Of a stretch of DNA of 7,458 nucleotides, positions 1-5,631 are shown one piece after another. Below the pieces are notes generated by a model, which was not told the origin of the DNA, did no database searches, and worked only from the letters and a program-made list of their open reading frames with translations. The DNA comes from JAWLBW01 sp041687475 (GTDB lineage: Bacteria; J088; JAWLBW01). The first letter of the stretch is position 1. Each line of letters starts with the position of its first letter. The translations under genes were made by a program, and so were the position numbers. The DNA is taken from NCBI GenBank assembly GCA_041687475.1, contig JAWLBW010000233.1, positions 1 to 7,458 of the forward strand, read 5' to 3'.

Positions 1-642
1 GACGTTGGTGCGACAGTCGCCGCTCGGCGCGATCCGGCTGCAGGCAGCCACGGCCTTGTCGCCGACAACGAAGACACGCACGTCGCGGCCGCCCGACGGT
101 ACGAACTCCTGCAACAAAACCGCCCCGTATTCGGCCAGGTACTCGGGCACGACCCTGCGAAGCTTGTCGGTCGAGCGCCAGAGCTGCACGCCCTCGCCCA
201 TCGACCCGTACATGGGCTTCGCCACCACCATGCCCTCGCGGCGCACCACGTCTTCGGCGGTGCGAACGTCGGCCACTGCCCATGAGCTTGGAACGGGCAG
301 GCCGGCTTCCTTGAGGCGAGCCGTTATCGCGAGCTTGTCCATGGCGTTGACCATGGCGTCGACCCGGTTGACGGCGACGGACAGCAGCCGCTGCCACTCA
401 CGCAGCACCTGTACCTGAAAATCGAAAGACCCTTTGGGGTTGAGCCTGCGGAAAACGGCCGCGTCATAGGGGGGAAGCGCGGCCCCGCGGCGACGCAGGC
501 GAATCCGGCTGCGGTGCAGATCGACGCTGAGCTCGCCCGGGTCGACGACCTCGACCCGGCAAAGCCCGCGCGACGCCGCCAGAAACGCTTCGACGTGCCG
601 GGTAGCCACACCACTTACAATTGCAATCCAGGGCCGAGCCAC
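1..642 (-). CDS. RimK/MptN-type ATP-grasp ligase (partial, 3' end outside window)
   Basis: The first 214 codons of an ATP-grasp carboxylate-amine ligase are visible; the family is usually near 300 residues, so about a third is missing. The GTG start at 642 is chosen because GGGAG (654-650) sits seven bases upstream and an in-frame TGA at 648-646 rules out a longer N-terminus. Seen in the translation: an N-terminal pre-ATP-grasp segment (residues 1-95), the linker DKLAITARLKEAGLPVP (102-118), the glycine-rich ATP loop VVAKPMYGSMGEGV (139-152), QEFVPSGGRDVRVFVVGD (178-195), and IAPSGDCRTN (204-213), matching the RimK pattern that precedes the HRGG loop. The family joins glutamate or similar amino acids to a carboxylate (ribosomal S6 tail, tetrahydromethanopterin, F420) using ATP and Mg2+. 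The acceptor cannot be told here, as no substrate gene is visible. A terminator at 703-742 separates it from the KGG genes, so it needs its own promoter. Confidence 0.87.
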   Translation of the reverse strand, partial: MARPWIAIVSGVATRHVEAFLAASRGLCRVEVVDPGELSVDLHRSRIRLRRRGAALPPYDAAVFRRLNPKGSFDFQVQVLREWQRLLSVAVNRVDAMVNAMDKLAITARLKEAGLPVPSSWAVADVRTAEDVVRREGMVVAKPMYGSMGEGVQLWRSTDKLRRVVPEYLAEYGAVLLQEFVPSGGRDVRVFVVGDKAVAACSRIAPSGDCRTNV

Positions 643-651
643 GGCTCATCT

Positions 652-689
652 CCCATCAATCTTCAGGGCATGAATCTTCAGGACTTCAG
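652..689. repeat. 15-bp tandem repeat in the leader of the ATP-grasp gene
   Basis: Plus-strand units CCCATCAATCTTCAG (652-666) and GGCATGAATCTTCAG (667-681) match at 12 of 15 positions. They are followed by a partial unit, GACTTCAG (682-689). On the minus strand the unit nearest the gene contains the GGGAG Shine-Dalgarno sequence of the ATP-grasp gene. Read as protein on the minus strand, the repeat gives a 15-codon ORF (ATG at 693, stop at 646) in frame with the ligase. It has no good ribosome-binding site and is more likely a product of the repeat than a leader peptide. Confidence 0.6.
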
Positions 690-702
690 TCATGCGACTT
701 AC

Positions 703-742
703 AAAAAAGTTGCGGGGGGGCGTGGCCGCAGGCCCCGCCCCC
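703..742 (-). terminator. Intrinsic terminator of the KGG gene pair
   Basis: On the minus strand GGGGGCG (742-736) pairs with CGCCCCC (722-716). Inside it GGCC (734-731) pairs with GGCC (727-724) around a TGC loop, with one G/A mismatch between the two stems. After a short CCGCAAC stretch comes a run of six T (708-703). It lies 13 bases after the stop of the second KGG gene, so transcription of that pair should end before the ATP-grasp gene. Confidence 0.85.
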
Positions 743-754
743 GCCGACCGTTTA

Positions 755-919
755 TCAGCCACCGAGACGCTTGCCGCGTTCGATGAGTTCGGCAACCTTG
801 CGGCCACCCTTGCGACCGATTTCTTCGAAATGTTCGTGGCTGTACTTGCTGGCGACGGTTTCACCGCCCTTGCGGCCAGCTTCCTGGACAGTCATGTTTC
901 CCTTCGATGATTTCGCCAT
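755..919 (-). CDS. KGG-motif (GsiB / group-1 LEA-like) stress protein, 54 aa
   Basis: A 54-residue, lysine/arginine- and glycine-rich hydrophilic protein. It begins MAKSSKGNMT and carries two RKGG motifs (residues 16-19 and 36-39). The stretch from the first to the second motif fits the approximately 20-residue repeat of Bacillus GsiB and plant Em (group-1 LEA) proteins, with GGET near its start and HFEEIGRKGG at its end. The rest is a basic tail, KVAELIERGKR. Family members are disordered general-stress or desiccation proteins; a hydration or protectant role is inferred. The start is supported by AAGGAG (932-927) seven bases before the ATG. Shine-Dalgarno and family match make it convincing despite its length. 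It lies 64 bases downstream of its larger paralogue, and a strong terminator follows its stop. Confidence 0.87.
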   Translation of the reverse strand: MAKSSKGNMTVQEAGRKGGETVASKYSHEHFEEIGRKGGRKVAELIERGKRLGG

Positions 920-946
920 TGTTACTCTCCTTACCAGGTTGGTTCC

Positions 947-962
947 GGCTGCCGGGGCAGCC
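947..962 (-). other. Perfect inverted repeat between the two KGG genes
   Basis: On the minus strand GGCTGCC, CC, GGCAGCC forms a perfect 16-base palindrome in the 64-base gap between the two KGG genes. No T-run follows it, so it is not a normal terminator. It could be an mRNA-stabilising or processing hairpin that sets the relative level of the two products, or a protein-binding palindrome. Confidence 0.5.
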
Positions 963-983
963 TTCCGTGCACACTGAAGCGAC

Positions 984-1178
984 TTACTTTCCGCCGCTCA
1001 TGGCGCGCTTACCACGTTCGATCAGCTCGGCGACCTTACGCCCGCCTTTCCGACCGATCTCCTCGAAGTGTTCGTGGCCGTATTTCTGCGCCACGATTCG
1101 GCCACCTTTTTCACCACCCTTACGGCCGGCTTCGGCGACCGTCATCTGCCCCTTTCCGGGCGTCGACGATTTGGCCAT
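984..1178 (-). CDS. KGG-motif (GsiB / group-1 LEA-like) stress protein, 64 aa
   Basis: The upstream, longer paralogue of the 54-residue KGG protein. It starts MAKSSTPGKGQMTVAEAG; the ATG at 1178 is preferred over an upstream in-frame ATG because GGAGGA (1192-1187) lies eight bases before it. It has RKGG at residues 19-22 and 43-46 and an extra KGG at 24-26, caused by a four-residue insertion (KGGR) relative to its neighbour. From HEHFEEIGRKGG through KVAELIERGKR the two proteins are identical over 24 residues while the DNA differs at many third positions, so the duplication is old and the protein strongly constrained. Family knowledge suggests a small disordered protein induced by stress or starvation; the regulator is not visible. 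It is probably co-transcribed with the second copy. Confidence 0.87.
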   Translation of the reverse strand: MAKSSTPGKGQMTVAEAGRKGGEKGGRIVAQKYGHEHFEEIGRKGGRKVAELIERGKRAMSGGK

Positions 1179-1197
1179 GTCCTCTCTCCTCCACAAC

Positions 1198-1215
1198 TCC
1201 GGTGCTTTTACCGGA
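1198..1215 (-). promoter_or_regulatory. Hairpin in the leader of the first KGG gene
   Basis: TCCGGT and ACCGGA form a perfect six-base inverted repeat around a six-base loop (AAAAGC on the minus strand). The repeat ends five bases before the GGAGGA ribosome-binding site of the 64-residue KGG gene. It could be an operator or a leader hairpin affecting translation; no regulator can be named. Confidence 0.35.
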
Positions 1216-1222
1216 AGAAAGT

Positions 1223-1531
1223 TCACACTGCAGACGCCTCATCCGTCGCCGGTTCTCCGCAGGTACGTTTGCTGCCGTTCACCGACGCCGGCGGCGGTGA
1301 GCCTCGCACCGAACGAAGGATCTGCCGTCGGGGGCCCGCGTCGCGGCGGGTAACCCACATCGAGACGGGTTCGCCTTGCATCGACCGGCCGGATTCACGC
1401 GCCGACCGGTGCCGTGAGGTCTCATGGGTGCTGGTGAGACTGCGCCGTGCTTTTCCATGCGCCTCTTCGAGCGAATGACGCTCCCGGTAAAGCTCGTCGA
1501 AACCACCACCATGTTCAATCAAGACGCCCAT
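1223..1531 (-). CDS. Doubtful 102-aa ORF upstream of the KGG genes
   Basis: An open frame from ATG at 1531, with a weak purine-rich AGAGAG stretch seven to eight bases upstream, to TGA at 1223, which is 44 bases before the first KGG gene. The N-terminal third (FDELYRERHSLEEAHGKARRSL) looks like a charged helix. The remainder is arginine/serine/proline-rich without recognisable motifs, as expected of random translation of GC-rich DNA. It resembles no family I know. It may be a small co-transcribed protein or simply the untranslated leader region of the KGG operon. A non-coding reading is somewhat more likely. Confidence 0.22.
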   Translation of the reverse strand: MGVLIEHGGGFDELYRERHSLEEAHGKARRSLTSTHETSRHRSARESGRSMQGEPVSMWVTRRDAGPRRQILRSVRGSPPPASVNGSKRTCGEPATDEASAV

Positions 1532-1762
1532 GCGACTCTCTCTTTATCCACTATGCGTCATCCAGACTCTTCTCGCGTCGGCAACGGCCCGCAGCGCGCG
1601 GGGCGGTTGCATTACCGTGCGTTTTGTTGCCACTCGCAGAGCGAGCGAATCTGTTTCCGACGGCATGACTCACACCAGGTAAGACAACGGCCGTCAAAAA
1701 AAGTTTTATCCCCGGGGGGAAGAGGGGCGGGCGAGAGGTTGCAGGGGGAGGAAAAGAACGTA

Positions 1763-1786
1763 CACCGAGACGCAAAGACACAGAGA
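1763..1786. repeat. Degenerate 8-bp tandem array
   Basis: Three consecutive octamers, CACCGAGA, CGCAAAGA and CACAGAGA, all end in AGA and are in perfect eight-base register. Purine-rich AGAGACGCAAAGAC-like arrays of this kind occur between genes in many bacterial genomes and are not coding. Confidence 0.55.
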
Positions 1787-1916
1787 GAACCGGCACGAAC
1801 CGCATAAAGCGGAAGCGTTCAACGAGCCGATTTCTTTTTCTGGAAAACGGAAGGCTACCGGATCGACACATGCCTGGTCGAATGTCTCATCGCCTCCTGT
1901 CGGCGCAGCGCCTGTT

Positions 1917-1942
1917 CACCATGACAAGGCACCATGACAAGG
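1917..1942. repeat. Perfect 13-bp direct tandem repeat
   Basis: CACCATGACAAGG occurs twice back to back (1917-1929 and 1930-1942) with no mismatch, in DNA without a gene. A perfect duplication suggests a recent slippage event, or two adjacent copies of a binding site. Confidence 0.75.
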
Positions 1943-2055
1943 TGCAGGGCGTCGACTCACTGCGTACGGGTTGACGCGCCATCGACACCGGGCGCGAGGC
2001 GTACATGCAGCTCAATGATCGTGATGGAATGGTAGGCGTTTTGCGCCGGCTTCGC

Positions 2056-2850
2056 TCAGACGATGCAGTCGTCGGTCGGAAGACCAAACAGCGTGCGGGC
2101 GTTGCGCGTGGTCTGCGCAGCCAGCACTTCGGGGTCGGCCTTCCGTTCGGTGGCGATACGCTCGAGCACGTACTTCACGTAGGCCGGCTCGTTGCGCTTT
2201 CCGCGAAAGGGAATGGGCGTGAGATAGGGGCTGTCGGTTTCGACCAGCAGCTTGTCTTCGGGCACCATGCGGGCGCTCTCGCGCACGTTCTCGCCCTTGT
2301 TGAAGGTCACAATGCCGGGTATCGAAATGTAGAAGCCGAGCTTCAGAAAGCGCTCGGCATCGGCCGGTTCGCCGGTAAACGAGTGAATGACCCCGCGCAC
2401 GGCGCCCTGCCCTTCCTCGCGCAGAATGCGCTCGGTGTCTTCGTGGGCGTCGCGGTTGTGAATGACCACCGGCCGGTCGAGCCGCAGGGCCAGCCGCACC
2501 ATCTTGCGGAAGGTTTCGTGCTGCACGTCGACCGCGGCATTGTCGTAGAAGTAGTCGAGTCCGATTTCGCCGACGGCCACGACCTTCGGGTCTTTGGCCA
2601 GGCGAACGAGTTCGGCCTCGATTTCGGGCGACCACTCGGCCGCTTCGTGGGGATGAAGCCCTACCGTCGAAAAGACGCCGGCGTAGGTTCGCGCGACCTC
2701 CAACGAACGCCGGTTGCTTTCGAAACCATACCCCGAGCCGATGTTCACAATCTGTCTGACGCCGGCTTCGCGTGCACGGTTGACACAGTCGTCGCGGTCG
2801 TCGTCATACTTGGCGTCGTTCAGGTGGGCGTGGGTGTCGATGAGTTCCAT
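2056..2850 (-). CDS. tatD: TatD/YcfH-type metal-dependent hydrolase
   Basis: A complete 264-residue member of the TatD family (TIM-barrel, two-metal hydrolases; characterised members are Mg2+-dependent DNases or 3'-5' exonucleases, others are unassigned). All metal-site motifs are visible in order: DTHAHL with His7 and His9, GEIGLDY with Glu95, VVIHNRDA with His131, VIHSFTG with His156, and VETDSPYL with Asp206. The segments LGFYISIPGIVTF (171-183) and RGKRNEPAYV (216-225) put it in the YcfH-like subgroup. The ATG at 2850 gives the normal family N-terminus. The frame stays open to 2949, but that extension is translated heptamer repeat and is not accepted. There is no strong Shine-Dalgarno sequence. 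TACAAT (2896-2891) could be a -10 element giving a leader of about 35 bases. The protein is cytoplasmic. Its role in DNA repair or turnover is inferred from relatives, not from context. Confidence 0.95.
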   Translation of the reverse strand: MELIDTHAHLNDAKYDDDRDDCVNRAREAGVRQIVNIGSGYGFESNRRSLEVARTYAGVFSTVGLHPHEAAEWSPEIEAELVRLAKDPKVVAVGEIGLDYFYDNAAVDVQHETFRKMVRLALRLDRPVVIHNRDAHEDTERILREEGQGAVRGVIHSFTGEPADAERFLKLGFYISIPGIVTFNKGENVRESARMVPEDKLLVETDSPYLTPIPFRGKRNEPAYVKYVLERIATERKADPEVLAAQTTRNARTLFGLPTDDCIV

Positions 2851-2905
2851 TGCGTAGGGCTTTCTGCAGAATGAGTGGTTACAGGCTTTGATTGTAACGC
2901 ACTTT

Positions 2906-2937
2906 GGGATCGCAGATCCCAGATCGCAGATCGCAAA
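2906..2937. repeat. AGATCSC heptamer block, copy A
   Basis: Consecutive seven-base units of the form AGATCCC or AGATCGC, followed by AAA. Bases 2913-2937 are identical over 25 bases to 6381-6405 downstream of elbB. The left part, GGGATC-GCA-GATCCC (2906-2920), is also a perfect inverted repeat. It lies about 60-90 bases upstream of the TatD-family start codon. Confidence 0.85.
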
Positions 2938-3054
2938 TGGGGGCATCAAACGCGGAGCTCGGAATGCGGACGAGCGCGAAACTCACCACAAACGCAGAGT
3001 GCCGACAAGGGAACAGGGGAAACAGGGAGCGCCGGGGTCAGGGCGGCAACCCTA

Positions 3055-3070
3055 CAGCCGTTCAGTCGTT
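3055..3070. repeat. Octamer pair CAGYCGTT
   Basis: CAGCCGTT (3055-3062) and CAGTCGTT (3063-3070) are adjacent and differ at one base; CACCCAGG follows as a possible decayed third unit. This is one of several unrelated short tandem arrays in the same gap. Confidence 0.45.
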
Positions 3071-3100
3071 CACCCAGGTCTACTTCAGGCACTTACGCCG

Positions 3101-3135
3101 TGATCCGTTACCGTTCACCGGCCACTGGTCACCAA
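3101..3135. repeat. Degenerate heptamer array (YCACYGG-like)
   Basis: Five units in seven-base register: TGATCCG, TTACCGT, TCACCGG, CCACTGG, TCACCAA. The register is clear although the units have diverged. Confidence 0.55.
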
Positions 3136-3161
3136 CCTAGGAGCCGATCAGGCCGGCAACC

Positions 3162-3182
3162 TCTCACGTGTCACGTATCACT
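3162..3182. repeat. Degenerate heptamer array (TNTCACG-like)
   Basis: Three units in seven-base register: TCTCACG, TGTCACG, TATCACT. It begins 27 bases after the previous heptamer array and has a different consensus. Confidence 0.5.
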
Positions 3183-3202
3183 GCGTCTACGCGCTGCACG
3201 AC

Positions 3203-4054
3203 TCAGTCGGCCTTGGTAAGCGTGAGCGACGTACCCGGACGGAACGATTTCAGCTCGCCGTAGACCTTGCCGAAGAACACCTTCGATTCCAGGCGCACAG
3301 GCACTCGATACGAATCGTTCGAAACCCAGAGCGTGGCGTCGCTGATTCGCTTCTTCTTCGTCGGGTCGCTCAGGTTTTCGAAAATCGGCCGGATGCGCAG
3401 GGTATCGAACTTGCCCGCACTGATGGACACCTTTTCCCGCGCTTCGACCACGAAGGTGAGCAGGTGGTGATTCTTGCCGTCGAATACCGGAAAGGAGTAC
3501 GACTCGCCCACCTTGAGCGGAAGACTGCGCGCCAGATAAGCCACCGAGAAGGGGTCGTAATTGCCGTCGACGGCGACGTCGACCGCGGTTACCTTTTCTT
3601 TGGCGATGCGCCGTCCGAGGTAACGATCGTCTTCCCGAATGAGCTCGGTGCCGAAAATGGCGCCGCCCTCGTTGCGCATGAGCTCGTAGCTGAGGGGCTG
3701 AAGGGTGGCCCCGTCAATGATGGCCTCGACGTGATCCTCGCTCTTATAGGCCCAGCTGATGTGCGACATGGTGCGGGCCACGCCCATGTAACGAAAGACC
3801 GGACGGCCATTGCGGTTTTCGTAGCGGGCCGAGACGACCATCTGCGCGGCCGGAATCCCGTTCCACCCGAACTCGAACGTCAGGGTCTCGCCGGCCCCGA
3901 AGGCCAGCCGGTCTATGTCGTGCGAAGCGTTGACGACCTTGCCGCTGTGGCGAATGGCCGCGGCCAGACCGGCCGGTTCACTGAGGAGCGTCGAGAAGGC
4001 AATCATGCCGATGGCGGCCAGGCGACCGCTGACTCGAAATGCATTCATTTTCAT
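3203..4054 (-). CDS. DUF3108 domain-containing exported protein
   Basis: A complete 283-residue protein with a signal-like N-terminus (basic MKMNAFRVSGR, then a hydrophobic stretch to about residue 33) and a mature part that fits DUF3108. Recognisable family blocks are AGETLTFEFGWNGIPAAQM (54-72), the acidic/aromatic HISWAYKSEDHVEAIID (98-114), YDPFSVAYLARSLPLKVG (166-183), GKFDTLRIRP (214-223) and the C-terminal LWVSNDSYRVPVRLESKVFFG (two blocks, 242-262). Members are periplasmic or outer-membrane-associated beta-rich proteins of unknown biochemical role. The start is supported by GGGAGG (4068-4063) eight bases before the ATG. The gene follows the aminopeptidase-like lipoprotein gene after 48 bases on the same strand, which suggests a shared envelope function. 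A TATAAT hexamer in that gap may also give it its own promoter. Confidence 0.88.
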   Translation of the reverse strand: MKMNAFRVSGRLAAIGMIAFSTLLSEPAGLAAAIRHSGKVVNASHDIDRLAFGAGETLTFEFGWNGIPAAQMVVSARYENRNGRPVFRYMGVARTMSHISWAYKSEDHVEAIIDGATLQPLSYELMRNEGGAIFGTELIREDDRYLGRRIAKEKVTAVDVAVDGNYDPFSVAYLARSLPLKVGESYSFPVFDGKNHHLLTFVVEAREKVSISAGKFDTLRIRPIFENLSDPTKKKRISDATLWVSNDSYRVPVRLESKVFFGKVYGELKSFRPGTSLTLTKAD

Positions 4055-4075
4055 ACCCAGATCCTCCCGAAATGA

Positions 4076-4081
4076 ATTATA
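4076..4081 (-). promoter_or_regulatory. Candidate -10 box for the DUF3108 gene
   Basis: A perfect TATAAT on the minus strand, in the 48-base gap between the aminopeptidase and DUF3108 genes. A transcript starting seven or so bases downstream would begin almost at the GGGAGG ribosome-binding site, giving a leader of only about 15 bases. No convincing -35 hexamer was found at the usual distance, so this may be a weak internal promoter or chance. Confidence 0.4.
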
Positions 4082-4102
4082 CCCCGGTCAGGGCTCGCTG
4101 GA

Positions 4103-5242
4103 TCAGCGTTCGGCTTGAATTTTTGTTTTGATGAGTGAGCCGTCGGAAACCATCGGCTCGTCAACGGCGATCGTGGGCGCGTCGCCTGCCTCGCGGCGAA
4201 GCCTTTCCTGCGGGTCGGGGTCGTCTTCCCAGGTCTTGAGGTATTGCACGAAGTCGCGCAGGGGTTCGCCTCGTTTCCGGTACAGGCGGGCAAACAGCGT
4301 CAGGTCGCCCAGGTAGGCGCTGCGTGCGAGCAGTGACGCGTTGTTCCACTCACGCTGGGCAAAACCCGCATAGTAGTCGGGCCGGTGAAAGGTCGAGGTC
4401 ACTTCGCTCGCGAAGCGCTCTTTTTCAGTTTCGACAAAGGATAGTTTACGGGCCAGCTTCTCGGCCTTCTCGACAGGCTCGGCGTAAATGGAGCGAAGGC
4501 CGGCGATCACGCCTTCGATGAACTGCGCGAAGGCCTGCTGGTCTTCCAGCTCGTAAGCCACTCGTGCCACCTGGGTCGAATCGCTGCCGTACATGCGGGC
4601 CAGATACTCGACGGCGCCCTGGTTGCCGACGAACGTGGCCACTGTTTCGTTGAATTCGGTATGACCGGCAAAGTACAGGGTGGCGTGGGTCATCTCGTGA
4701 ATGATGGTATCGACCAGGTTCGACTCATCCATGCGCAGCATGGGTGAGAGAATGGGATCTTCGAACCAGCCCAGGGTGCTGAAGGCCGCCGCGGGACGAA
4801 GATAGACGTCGTATCCTTCTTCGGCCATCATATCGCGTTCGCGCTTGGCCCGGTCGCGCGAGAAGAAACCCTTGTAGGCCACGCTGCCGACGATGGGAAA
4901 TTTCCACCGATACGCATCGAGGGCGTCGGGGGGCGCAGCCGTGAGCACGAGCGTGGCATACGGGCGGTCGAGCTTCACGAACGTTTCGTACGACCTTCCG
5001 CCCTCGAGCCCGAGGGCTTCGGCGCCGAAGGTCTTCACGTGCTGCACGAGGGCCAGCTTACGTCGCTCGGTCTCGTCAAGACCGTCGTCGTTGACGGCCT
5101 TTTGAATCGGCACCCGATTGAGCAGGATGGAAAGCTGACCGGTACTGACATCCCAGTAGTACCCCAACGGGGCACAGGCGAAGGAGAAAGCGGCGATGGC
5201 AAGCAAGAGTAAAAGGCGTGAACCCGTTTTGAGCATACGCAT
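4103..5242 (-). CDS. Putative zinc aminopeptidase lipoprotein (COG4324 type)
   Basis: A complete 379-residue protein of the predicted-aminopeptidase family (Pfam Aminopep, COG4324). The N-terminus MRMLKTGSRLLLLLAIAAFS followed by FAC gives a lipoprotein signal with Cys23 as lipidation site; Ser and Phe at -3 and -2 make the lipobox looser than the classical LAGC. The mature start APLGYYWDVSTGQLSILLNR (24-43) is the family signature, followed by FPIVGSVAYKGFF (115-127) and AFSTLGWFEDPILSPML (153-169). The gluzincin-like site is IIHEMTHATLY (180-190) with zinc ligands His182 and His186, and FNETVATFVG (197-206), where Glu199 is the likely third ligand. Catalysis of peptide cleavage is inferred from these motifs. 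It should be anchored in the envelope. No strong ribosome-binding site precedes the ATG at 5242; a second in-frame ATG two codons later is possible. The DUF3108 gene follows after 48 bases. Confidence 0.9.
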   Translation of the reverse strand: MRMLKTGSRLLLLLAIAAFSFACAPLGYYWDVSTGQLSILLNRVPIQKAVNDDGLDETERRKLALVQHVKTFGAEALGLEGGRSYETFVKLDRPYATLVLTAAPPDALDAYRWKFPIVGSVAYKGFFSRDRAKRERDMMAEEGYDVYLRPAAAFSTLGWFEDPILSPMLRMDESNLVDTIIHEMTHATLYFAGHTEFNETVATFVGNQGAVEYLARMYGSDSTQVARVAYELEDQQAFAQFIEGVIAGLRSIYAEPVEKAEKLARKLSFVETEKERFASEVTSTFHRPDYYAGFAQREWNNASLLARSAYLGDLTLFARLYRKRGEPLRDFVQYLKTWEDDPDPQERLRREAGDAPTIAVDEPMVSDGSLIKTKIQAER

Positions 5243-5381
5243 TATGAAAACAGACTCAATTTATCGCCGCAAGAACGTGCCAAGGGCGGTTACAGAGTGT
5301 ACGGCTGCATGCCGGTCGGCCGTCCCCCAGTCGTCCGTCGCCCGAGAAGCACCACGTGCAGCACGGGAGGATCGAATGCTG

Positions 5382-5429
5382 CAGACCTTCAGACCTTCAA
5401 ACCTTCAGCCATTCAGACCTGCAGACTCG
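5382..5429. repeat. Octamer tandem array (CAGACCTT), six units
   Basis: Six consecutive units in exact eight-base register: CAGACCTT, CAGACCTT, CAAACCTT, CAGCCATT, CAGACCTG, CAGACTCG. Divergence increases toward the right-hand end. It is the longest array in the window and lies in non-coding DNA between two divergent genes. Confidence 0.85.
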
Positions 5430-5622
5430 TCACTTGCAGCACCGAGAGCTTCGTCCCGAGCGGAGATTCGCTGGTTGCGTCCGGAACACACAAAAGAGAA
5501 ACGCAGGCAGGTGCAGGTTCTCCCGTTTCGAGTACCGCCAACTCTGCGTGCCCCGCGATCTCCTGTTCAAAGCTCTTCACGAACAAAAGCGCGCGAAGCG
5601 CAACCTCACCCCGCCACTCTTC

Positions 5623-5631
5623 TGCTAGGAT
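5623..5631 (+). promoter_or_regulatory. Candidate extended -10 promoter of elbB
   Basis: TGC followed by TAGGAT (5626-5631) fits an extended -10 element (TGN plus hexamer). Transcription would begin near 5638, leaving a leader of about 36 bases that contains the AGGAG ribosome-binding site. No clear -35 hexamer is present, as is usual for extended -10 promoters. Confidence 0.45.

Larger units (their letters stand above)
1532..2055. other. Gene-free intergenic stretch with repeat debris
   Basis: About 520 bases, extendable to 1223 if the weak ORF there is not real, in which neither strand shows a plausible gene. It contains a short CTCGC-AGA-GCGAG hairpin near 1632, an A7 run followed by a C/G-rich patch near 1694-1720, an octamer array at 1763-1786 and a perfect 13-bp duplication at 1917-1942. 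Open frames crossing it have odd composition and run through the repeats. No clear terminator for the TatD-family gene ending at 2056 is visible. Confidence 0.6.
2851..3202. other. 352-base intergenic region made largely of short repeats
   Basis: No gene is supported here on either strand. From left to right it holds the AGATCSC heptamer block (2906-2937), a G/A-rich stretch with GGGAACA- and GGGGAAACA-like units (about 3009-3029), a CAGYCGTT octamer pair (3055-3070), a heptamer array (3101-3135) and a second, unrelated heptamer array (3162-3182). It separates the TatD-family gene from the DUF3108 gene. No T-run terminator was seen after the DUF3108 gene. Confidence 0.65.

Noticed and set aside
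5..418. 137-codon plus-strand open frame at the left edge
   Set aside because: Antisense to the ATP-grasp ligase, whose conserved glycine-rich loop and QEFVPSGGRDVRVF segment are encoded on the minus strand.
1694..1720. Possible minus-strand terminator (C/G-rich patch followed by a T7 run)
   Set aside because: The CCCCGGGG palindrome has no loop and is separated from the T-run by ATAAAAC. No gene stop lies close upstream.
1551..1871. 106-codon minus-strand frame with a hydrophobic stretch resembling a signal peptide
   Set aside because: The hydrophobic part is mid-frame, the frame runs through the 1763-1786 octamer array, and composition is arginine/serine/proline-rich as in random GC-rich translation.
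2005..2874. 289-codon plus-strand open frame
   Set aside because: It lies antisense to the TatD-family gene, which has all catalytic motifs. Long antisense frames are common opposite GC-rich genes with G/C third positions.
2851..2949. N-terminal extension of the TatD-family protein by 33 codons
   Set aside because: It is translated heptamer repeat (FAICDLGSAIP-type sequence). TatD proteins normally begin just before the DTHAHL motif, as the ATG at 2850 gives.
3464..4075. 203-codon plus-strand open frame
   Set aside because: Antisense to the DUF3108 gene, with no recognisable family and no supported start.
5382..5429. Possible CRISPR array
   Set aside because: Eight-base contiguous units without spacers; CRISPR repeats are about 23-47 bases separated by unique spacers.
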